DNA from: Deltaproteobacteria bacterium
Lineage (GTDB): Bacteria > Desulfobacterota > Binatia > UBA9968
DNA length: 6,034 bases
Direction: 5' to 3'
Assembly (NCBI GenBank): GCA_016183075.1
Contig: JACPFH010000513.1
Location: 1 to 6,034, forward strand
Part shown: in pieces, positions 1-4,974 of the stretch
Numbering within the stretch: the first letter of the stretch is position 1
How the letters are laid out: the number at the start of each line of letters is the position of its first letter
Made by a program: the position numbers and the translations under genes
Notes under the pieces: model-generated
The model's database searches: none
What the model saw: the letters and a program-made list of their open reading frames with translations, nothing else
Told to the model about the DNA's origin: nothing

Positions 1-2053
1 GCCGGTATTTTGACGGCAGGCTATGGCGCAGGCGCGAATAAGCCTCCTGCCATTCCTGTATCCGGCTTGCGGGCCACGCGCTCTTGTGGATACGGTACAT
101 CTCATCGAGCCATCGGCGCGCAGCCTCTCCCTCCTGGGTTAGATGAAGGCGCAGTTCCTGTATCCTTGTTTGGAGACTCTCCCACTGCCTCAGAAAGTTG
201 TTCAAATCTTTACGGGTGAACAGGATCTTTGAGGGTAACTCTTCAAAGGGATCCAGCAGGGTCTTGGCCCTGGCCGGGAGCGCCGCCTTGGCGTTGCTAT
301 AGGCCTTTTGCCACTCTGCGATCTTGAGGGCCTGCCAGATCTCTCCCTGAATCCTCTGAATCTCCTCGATCCATCTCTCTTCCTTTTCGCTCTTCTTGCG
401 CGTCTGCAGCCACACCTCTTCCATCTCCTTGATGAACTTCGCCCAGGCGATGAACAGGCGTACGACTTCCTTCGACCGCTTCCACAGGTGGACCGGTAGC
501 GGGTCGATGGCGAAGCCGGGCCGGCGCGATCGGCGTTCCTTCAAGCGGAAAAAACCCGCGATCATCGGATGTTCTTTTTCGATGATGGCGGCATTTTTGT
601 ACCAGAAAAAGACCGACATCAGGTTCCAGTAAACTTTCGGATTGTGGTTCCAGCGCGAGAGAATCCGGATCATGTTCTCTTTGCTGTAGAAGGTTCGCCA
701 GGCCTCGTTATACGCCTCCGTCCATTCCTCGGCCGTCATGCGGGGGTGCTGGATGGTTGCATGGAAAGAGTCGCGCTTGTTGAAATCGGGATCCATCCAG
801 TCGCCGCGTCGCATCATCTCGCGGTGGTCGTGGGATCCCGGCAGAGGAGTGAGCATGAAGAACGAGGCCTGATCGGGATTGATCTCCTCTAGGAAGCGCA
901 GATCCCGACGCACTCCCTCGCGGGTATCCCAGGGAAGGCCGATGATGTATCCGGTGTGGACAACGATGCCGGCATCGTGCCATTCTTGAATGATCCGCGG
1001 GTACTCGTCGACGTGGTTTTGTCCTTTCCCTTCCGCCTTTAGGTTCTCTGGGTTGACGCTCTCCATTCCGATAAAGACCTGGGTGCAGCCGGCCTCGGCG
1101 GCGAGCCTGACGAAGTCCTTGGGCTTGCGGGCAAGGTCAACCTGCATCATGAAGGAGATCTTGATGCCTTCTTTTCGCAAACGGATGATCGCCTCGAAAG
1201 TTTCTCGCCAGAGCTTTTTGCGGGCAAAGTTGTCGTCGGTAAAAAAGTAGAAGGAAACGCCGTGATCGTTGTAGTTCCTGCGCAGGAGTTCGGCGAGTGC
1301 CTCCGGATGTCGCTCGCGCATTTTTCGCCCCTGGACGTTGATGATCGTGCAGAAGGAGCATGCGAACGGGCAACCCCGCGAGGTGTCAGCGGTGCCGAAG
1401 GCGGGCTTGGCGAAGTGCTTCATGGTCTTCGGGCTCGTCAGGGGCATAGGAGCCCGGGAGATGTCGACCAGATTCTGCAGATCCTGGGCGTAGTGGTAGA
1501 GAGGTTTGAGCCGACCGTTCAGGTAGTCGGATAGGATCTCTTCCCACTTCCCTTCCACCTCGCCGGAGACCACCGTGATCGACTCGCGGTAGAGTTCCAT
1601 GATGTCCGGCATTTCCGCTCCCAGCATGGAAATCGTGCCGCTGGTATGAAAGCCGCCGATCATGACGTCGATTCCCTGGGCGCGAAATTGCTTGCCGAGA
1701 TCCACGGCGCGCGGGAACTGGTTGGTCTGGACTCCGACCAGGCAGACCAGCAGTTTGGCGTGGGACTGCCGGCTCCAGCGGACGATCTTTCGGATCGGTA
1801 GTTTTTCCGCCGTCTCGTCGAAGGTGACCACTTCGATCTTGAGATCCCCGAAAACCCGCCGGTCGATGACGTCCTGAGTCAAGCCGTGGAGCACGTTGAG
1901 CGTGTTGCTTGGGAGCACGCTTTTCCAGAACCGGATGACGTACCCCTCATCGTCGTACTTGGAGGGTTTGATCAGAACGATCCGGAATCGTTTGATTCGC
2001 GGCCTCTCGGGCAACACACTAGCCTCACCAGCGCTTGTAACTTGCTGGAACAT
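1..2053 (-). CDS. B12-binding-type radical SAM protein with repeat-bearing C-terminal extension (partial, 3' end beyond window)
   Basis: This frame is open from an ATG at 2053-2051 to the left edge, giving 684 codons without a stop. An in-frame TAG at 2092-2090, with no start codon in between, makes this ATG the earliest possible start; the upstream GAGCGG is only a weak ribosome site. Residues about 23-180 look like the Rossmann-type B12-binding domain of class B radical SAM enzymes, with GGFHTSG at 133-139 and SGEVEGKW at 163-170. The classical DxHxxG cobalamin motif is absent, as is common in this class. The radical SAM core shows CPFACSFC (Cys228, Cys232, Cys235), which would bind a [4Fe-4S] cluster and S-adenosylmethionine. 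It continues with FFTDDNF (270-276), FIGMES (327-332) and GYIIGLPWDT (368-377). Residues from about 511 form an extension with two Trp-rich repeats. Substrate unknown; a methylase or other radical rearrangement is possible. Family assignment is firm, function is not. Confidence 0.93.
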   Translation of the reverse strand, partial: MFQQVTSAGEASVLPERPRIKRFRIVLIKPSKYDDEGYVIRFWKSVLPSNTLNVLHGLTQDVIDRRVFGDLKIEVVTFDETAEKLPIRKIVRWSRQSHAKLLVCLVGVQTNQFPRAVDLGKQFRAQGIDVMIGGFHTSGTISMLGAEMPDIMELYRESITVVSGEVEGKWEEILSDYLNGRLKPLYHYAQDLQNLVDISRAPMPLTSPKTMKHFAKPAFGTADTSRGCPFACSFCTIINVQGRKMRERHPEALAELLRRNYNDHGVSFYFFTDDNFARKKLWRETFEAIIRLRKEGIKISFMMQVDLARKPKDFVRLAAEAGCTQVFIGMESVNPENLKAEGKGQNHVDEYPRIIQEWHDAGIVVHTGYIIGLPWDTREGVRRDLRFLEEINPDQASFFMLTPLPGSHDHREMMRRGDWMDPDFNKRDSFHATIQHPRMTAEEWTEAYNEAWRTFYSKENMIRILSRWNHNPKVYWNLMSVFFWYKNAAIIEKEHPMIAGFFRLKERRSRRPGFAIDPLPVHLWKRSKEVVRLFIAWAKFIKEMEEVWLQTRKKSEKEERWIEEIQRIQGEIWQALKIAEWQKAYSNAKAALPARAKTLLDPFEELPSKILFTRKDLNNFLRQWESLQTRIQELRLHLTQEGEAARRWLDEMYRIHKSAWPASRIQEWQEAYSRLRHSLPSKYR
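2..262 (-). repeat. C-terminal protein repeat, unit 2 (residues about 598-684, to the window edge)
   Basis: Second copy of the 87-residue unit. Landmarks are LP at 606-607, Trp624, Trp648, Trp660, and EWQEAYS at 667-673 followed by LP at 679-680. Aligned by hand without gaps, residues 537-597 and 624-684 share 20 of 61 identical positions, including all four Trp that anchor the second copy. The gene is still open here, so further copies could lie outside the window. Confidence 0.7.
263..523 (-). repeat. C-terminal protein repeat, unit 1 (residues about 511-597 of the radical SAM protein)
   Basis: First copy of an 87-residue unit coded within the radical SAM gene. Landmarks are LP at 519-520, Trp537, Trp561, Trp573, and EWQKAYS at 580-586 followed by LP at 592-593. 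It aligns without gaps to the next copy, with every landmark displaced by exactly 87 residues. The copy is rich in Glu, Lys, Arg and Trp with few helix breakers, suggesting an amphipathic helical bundle or coiled coil. The DNA itself is not visibly repeated, so the duplication is old. Confidence 0.7.
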
Positions 2054-2151
2054 CCGCTCTAGATAGTGTATATGTATACGGGTATCCGCCTAGACCTTTG
2101 GCGCACTGTAACAGCGGCTCCGGCTGATGTCAAGGTATATATGCGGTTTGA
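2054..2151. promoter_or_regulatory. Divergent intergenic region between the radical SAM gene and ftsE
   Basis: These 98 nt separate two divergent start codons, so they must hold the radical SAM promoter and very likely the ftsE operon promoter. The stretch is locally AT-rich at 2060-2080 and 2134-2142 compared with the coding DNA around it. I could not find a -35/-10 pair close to the sigma-70 consensus in either direction, so no individual promoter is called. The TATATA at 2136-2141 would make a nearly leaderless ftsE transcript if it served as a -10 element. Confidence 0.6.
2068..2079. promoter_or_regulatory. Short dyad GTATA-TG-TATAC, possible operator or overlapping -10 elements
   Basis: Two perfect 5-bp inverted arms separated by 2 bp lie 15 nt upstream of the radical SAM ATG, in the only AT-rich patch next to that gene. 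Its position suits a repressor site or a -10 region readable on both strands. The arms are short and of low complexity, so chance occurrence in an AT-rich patch is a real alternative. Confidence 0.3.
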
Positions 2152-2155
2152 ATGA
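2141..2155 (+). CDS. Possible 4-codon leader ORF coupled to ftsE
   Basis: The sequence reads ATG CGG TTT GAA TGA. Its TGA overlaps the ftsE ATG as ATGA, the same junction type used later between ftsX and envC. An AAGG at 2132-2135 lies 5 nt before this ATG but 16 nt before the ftsE ATG, and no better ribosome site sits directly in front of ftsE. Terminating ribosomes could therefore reinitiate at ftsE. This is speculative: a 4-codon ORF can occur by chance, and no homologous leader peptide is known to me. Confidence 0.2.
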   Translation: MRFE

Positions 2156-2838
2156 TTCGCCTGTTTCACGTCTCTAAAATCTTCCCGCCTAACTATCCCG
2201 CGCTCGTGGATATCCATTTGCAGGTTGAGAAGGGAGAATTTGTCTTTCTGAGCGGCCCGAGCGGGGCTGGCAAGACAACCCTGCTGAACCTGCTCTTCCG
2301 CGACGAAGAGGCGACAGAAGGCCAGATCATAGTCAACGGCCGCAACATCACCCGGCTCAATGGGGCGGGAGTGGCCGAGCTGCGCCAGGAGCTCGGCCTG
2401 GTGTTCCAGGAATTCAGACTGCTGCCGAGCCTCACGGCGCTTGAGAATGTCGCCCTGGCTGCCGAGGTGGTGGGAACTCCGAGGCGGGAAAGCCGCCGAA
2501 AAGCCTTTACCTTGCTGCGCGAGCTGGGGCTCAAGGACAGGCATGACTGCAAGCCGCCGGTGCTCTCCGGAGGTGAACAACAACGCGTCGCCATTGCCCG
2601 CGCCCTGGTGAACGATCCGATCCTGGTCTTGGCCGACGAGCCCACGGGCAACCTGGACGCCGAGATGGCGGAGGAAACGATGCGGCTGCTGTTGCGGATT
2701 CACGAGCAAGGGACGACGGTCCTGATTGCGACCCACGACACGGGGCTGCTCGAACGGTTCAGCCACAGGGTGGTCCATCTTCAACGGGGTCGCCTGACGG
2801 GCGACTCCAAGCATCCGGGGGAGGAGGGGTCTGCGTGA
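2152..2838 (+). CDS. ftsE: Cell-division ATP-binding protein FtsE
   Basis: This is the cytoplasmic ABC-type ATPase that partners FtsX at the division site and couples ATP hydrolysis to activation of periplasmic peptidoglycan hydrolysis. All ABC motifs are intact in its 228 residues: Walker A GPSGAGKT (35-42), Q-loop Gln86 in VFQEFRLLP, signature LSGGEQQ (138-144), Walker B LVLADEP (158-164) with catalytic Glu163, D-loop NLDA (167-170) and switch His195. The start MIRLFHVSK matches the usual FtsE opening, and a TGA immediately upstream (2149-2151) excludes a longer form. The length is close to the E. coli protein (about 222), with a short polar tail. The stop overlaps the ftsX start by 4 nt. 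LolD and MacB ATPases are close relatives, but the adjoining FtsX and EnvC genes settle the identity. Confidence 0.96.
   Translation: MIRLFHVSKIFPPNYPALVDIHLQVEKGEFVFLSGPSGAGKTTLLNLLFRDEEATEGQIIVNGRNITRLNGAGVAELRQELGLVFQEFRLLPSLTALENVALAAEVVGTPRRESRRKAFTLLRELGLKDRHDCKPPVLSGGEQQRVAIARALVNDPILVLADEPTGNLDAEMAEETMRLLLRIHEQGTTVLIATHDTGLLERFSHRVVHLQRGRLTGDSKHPGEEGSA
2821..2829 (+). promoter_or_regulatory. Strong Shine-Dalgarno sequence for ftsX
   Basis: GAGGAGGGG, containing AGGAGG at 2822-2827, lies inside the end of ftsE, 7 nt before the GTG at 2835. This strong site at ideal spacing supports the GTG as the ftsX start; the next Met codon (residue 31) lies inside the first membrane segment. Confidence 0.8.
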
Positions 2839-3737
2839 GATTTGCGCAGGTTTCCTTCGTCTCCCGCCGGGTGCTGAAAAGCCTGAGGGAATTGCCCTGG
2901 ACTCACGTCCTGACCGCTGGGCCCATGACGATGACGCTTTTTATATACGTCGGCTTTCTACTGATTCAAGAGTACCTCCACGGGCTCCTACACGGGTGGA
3001 AGAGTCAGGTGCAGGTGTTTGCGTATCTCGACAACGGCGCCGGGGCCGTCGACGCCATGGTCAAGCAGGTGCGCTCGTACCCGGAGGTGGAGCGCGTCGG
3101 CTACGTGTCGAAGGCGGAGGCTTGGGAGAAATTCAGGCGGAGCCTCGGAGCCCAATCCGGCGTGCTCGAGGGGCTAAATGCCGATATCCTACCCGCCTCG
3201 CTGGAGATTACGCTTGCGCCGTCCCACCGCTCGCGGGCGGCGGTCGAGGGGCTGGCTCGGCGGCTGCGCGCCGTTGCGGGGATCAGCGAAGTCGAGTATC
3301 CGGAGGAATGGGTGGAGAAGCTCGGGCTGCTCGTGCTTGGGATTCGATGGACGAAATGGGTCCTCGGCGGGTTTCTCTTCGTCGCCACGCTGCTGATTGT
3401 CGGCAGCACGGTTCGGCTCGCCTTTTTGGCGCGCCGGGACGAGATCGAGATCATGCAGCTAGTGGGAGCTTCCGCGGGGTTGATCAAGGCCCCATTTGTG
3501 ATCGAAGGGATGATTCAAGGTATAGTGGGAGCCTCCTTAGCGCTCTTCGGGTTGTGGCTGGTGTTCCTCCTGTTGCGGGAACGGGTTCCCTCTTCGCTGG
3601 CGGTTTTTGTTCCCGGCGGCGCGGTGCGTTTCCTCGACCTGCGCGGCGCCGGCGTGCTGCTCGTGCTCGGCTTGGCGATGGGGACAGGGGGCAGCCTATT
3701 TGCGCTCAGGAAGTTTCTCAAGCGGTGGGGAAGATGA
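2835..3737 (+). CDS. ftsX: Cell-division protein FtsX, membrane subunit of FtsEX
   Basis: FtsX is the inner-membrane partner of FtsE. Its outer-face domain holds EnvC-type activators and passes on the ATP-driven movement. The 300 residues show the family topology: a short cytoplasmic N-terminus, membrane segment 1 at about 24-46, an extracytoplasmic domain at about 47-167, and membrane segments at about 173-197, 220-247 and 271-292. The loop RRDEIEIMQLVGAS (200-213) between segments 2 and 3 is the diagnostic FtsX sequence. The GTG start overlaps the ftsE stop (GTGA) and has a strong ribosome site. The protein is shorter than E. coli FtsX (about 352), mainly because the long cytoplasmic N-terminal extension is missing, as in many other bacteria. 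Its TGA overlaps the envC ATG, so production of all three proteins is probably coupled. Confidence 0.96.
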   Translation: MRFAQVSFVSRRVLKSLRELPWTHVLTAGPMTMTLFIYVGFLLIQEYLHGLLHGWKSQVQVFAYLDNGAGAVDAMVKQVRSYPEVERVGYVSKAEAWEKFRRSLGAQSGVLEGLNADILPASLEITLAPSHRSRAAVEGLARRLRAVAGISEVEYPEEWVEKLGLLVLGIRWTKWVLGGFLFVATLLIVGSTVRLAFLARRDEIEIMQLVGASAGLIKAPFVIEGMIQGIVGASLALFGLWLVFLLLRERVPSSLAVFVPGGAVRFLDLRGAGVLLVLGLAMGTGGSLFALRKFLKRWGR

Positions 3738-4891
3738 CGAAGGCGCGGCGAGTCGAATCGGTGCTGGCGGTGCTTGTGCTCGGTCTGTTCGCGCAGCTCC
3801 ACGGCGCGGAAGTGGAGAAGGAGCTCGAGGGAATCAAGAAGAAGATCGCGAAGGAAAAGCAGGGGATCAGCACTGTCCAGAAAAAGGAAGGATCGGTCCT
3901 CAAGGGACTGCAGAGAATCGAGGAGCAATTGGACCGAAAGGACCAGGAGCTGAAGCGGATCAACATGCGCCTCGAAGTCGTCATTGGCGACCTGCAAAAG
4001 AAAGAGGAACAGGCGCAAAAGGTTTCGCAGTCTCTGAGCGCCCGCAGAGAGCTGCTGAAGAAAAGGGCGAGAGCCCTGTACAGGTGGCAGCGGGGCGGCA
4101 GCCCTTTCGTGTTCCTCAACGGGGGCGGGTCCATCGCCGAACTAATGCAGCGCAAGCGCTATCTGGAGCTTACGCTCGCCTATGACCAGCGGTTGTTGGA
4201 GCGGCTGAGCGAGGAATCCGGCGAACTGGAGAAGCTGAGGGAGGATCTGATCGGGAAGCGGGAGCAGGTGGACCGGGAGCGGAGAAAGTTGGTCGAAGTC
4301 AAAGAAGCGATCAGGCAAGGGCGGGAGAACAAGCGCGAGGCTCTCACAAGCCTCAGGCGGGAGAAAGAGACGCGCGTGCGAGCGCTCAGGGAGCTGGAGC
4401 AAGCGGCGCACCGGCTGCAGACGATGATGGATGAGATCAGTCGCAAGGCGGTCGCCAGCGCGGGCGCGAGCCGGGGCCCGGCGGATTTCGAGGCGATGAA
4501 GGGAAAGCTGGATTATCCGGTCCGGGGAGAGATCATGGCGGCCTTCGGGAAAACCCAGCACCGCGAGTTTACCGCCGAGCTGTTTCGCAAGGGCATCGAC
4601 ATCGCGGCCTCCCTCGGCGAAGAGATCCGGGCCGTCGAGAGCGGCAAGGTGGTCTTCGCCGACCGGTTCTCGGGCTACGGCAAGATGCTGATCGTCGACC
4701 ATGGGCAGCGGTACTACACGATCTATGCCCACCTTGCGGATCTTTTGAAGCGCAGCGGCGAGCCGGTTCGACGGGGCGAACTCATCGCCACGGTCGGCGA
4801 CAGCGATTCCCTGCAGGGCGCGCGGCTCTACTTTGAGATCCGCAAGGGAGGCAAGGCTTTGGACCCTCTGCCATGGTTTAAGAAGCGCTAG
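3734..4891 (+). CDS. envC: EnvC-like murein hydrolase activator, periplasmic coiled coil plus degenerate LytM (M23) domain
   Basis: EnvC is recruited by FtsX and activates amidases that split septal peptidoglycan. The 385-residue product starts with a signal peptide (MTKARR, then a hydrophobic stretch at about 10-22) with probable cleavage near Ala25. Residues about 26-120 and 140-245 are charged heptad-like helices, expected to form the long coiled coil that docks on FtsX. Residues about 258-385 are a LytM fold. The M23 zinc motif HxGxD reads RKGID (Arg285 to Asp289, first His lost), and the HxH motif reads ARLYFEI (Arg364, Tyr366). His333 in YAHL remains. E. coli EnvC is degenerate in the same places, so this should be an activator, not an enzyme. 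The frame is open back to 2996, but the ATG at 3734, overlapping the ftsX stop and followed by a signal peptide, is clearly the start. GGGG at 3727-3730 is its ribosome site. Confidence 0.93.
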   Translation: MTKARRVESVLAVLVLGLFAQLHGAEVEKELEGIKKKIAKEKQGISTVQKKEGSVLKGLQRIEEQLDRKDQELKRINMRLEVVIGDLQKKEEQAQKVSQSLSARRELLKKRARALYRWQRGGSPFVFLNGGGSIAELMQRKRYLELTLAYDQRLLERLSEESGELEKLREDLIGKREQVDRERRKLVEVKEAIRQGRENKREALTSLRREKETRVRALRELEQAAHRLQTMMDEISRKAVASAGASRGPADFEAMKGKLDYPVRGEIMAAFGKTQHREFTAELFRKGIDIAASLGEEIRAVESGKVVFADRFSGYGKMLIVDHGQRYYTIYAHLADLLKRSGEPVRRGELIATVGDSDSLQGARLYFEIRKGGKALDPLPWFKKR

Positions 4892-4905
4892 CTATTTGGC
4901 GGCTC

Positions 4906-4934
4906 TTGCGTTAAGAACTCATTTTAAGCATACT
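4906..4934 (+). promoter_or_regulatory. Weak candidate promoter for ctpA
   Basis: TTGCGT (4906-4911) and CATACT (4929-4934) are separated by 17 bp, the optimal sigma-70 spacing. They match the consensus at only 3 and 4 of 6 positions. The -10 candidate lies within the first copy of the direct repeat. It would allow ctpA to be expressed partly apart from ftsEX-envC; simple read-through is at least as likely. Confidence 0.2.
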
Positions 4935-4957
4935 CAACCGTATTCGAGCATACTCAA
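4927..4957 (+). repeat. 11-bp direct repeat AGCATACTCAA, two copies at 20-bp period
   Basis: Exact copies lie at 4927-4937 and 4947-4957 in the 83-nt gap between envC and ctpA. A 20-bp centre-to-centre distance is about two helical turns, so both copies face the same side of the DNA, as expected of tandem sites for a transcription factor. The second copy ends 17 nt before the ctpA start codon. No specific regulator is recognised from the motif. The repeat itself is certain; its role is inferred. Confidence 0.6.
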
Positions 4958-4963
4958 ATCGTC

Positions 4964-4972
4964 GGGGAGAGG
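4964..4972 (+). promoter_or_regulatory. Shine-Dalgarno sequence for ctpA
   Basis: GGGGAGAGG lies directly ahead of the ATG at 4975, with GGGGAG ending 5 nt before it. It fixes this ATG as the start and indicates strong independent translation initiation, unlike the overlap-coupled genes upstream. Confidence 0.75.
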
Positions 4973-4974
4973 TT

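Noticed and set aside
53..165. TTCCTGTATCC present twice (53-63 and 155-165)
   Set aside because: Both copies lie in frame in the radical SAM gene and encode RIQE at different points of the same repeat unit, 34 residues apart and out of register with the 87-residue period. Probably codon coincidence.
2112..2126. CAGC...GCTG inverted repeat upstream of ftsE as a hairpin or terminator
   Set aside because: Only four base pairs form around a GC-rich 7-nt loop, with no following T-tract. It is too weak to call.
2059..2814. Long open frame (251 codons) on the - strand opposite ftsE
   Set aside because: ftsE on the + strand has every ABC motif intact. The antisense frame gives a low-complexity, Gln/Arg-rich product with no recognisable domain, typical of the shadow frame of GC-rich genes.
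2996..3733. Upstream extension of the envC frame through ftsX, which would give a 631-residue protein
   Set aside because: The extension overlaps ftsX out of frame and reads as Arg/Gly-rich shadow sequence. The ATG at 3734 is followed at once by a signal peptide and overlaps the ftsX stop.
4142..4732. Open frame of 196 codons on the - strand opposite envC
   Set aside because: It is antisense to the coiled-coil and LytM coding sequence and shows no domain or plausible start context.
4881..4925. Possible terminator after envC
   Set aside because: The nested small palindromes AGCGCT and GCTAGC at 4884-4894 do not form a stable long stem, and the TTTT at 4922-4925 is not preceded by a hairpin. 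Read-through into ctpA is more likely.
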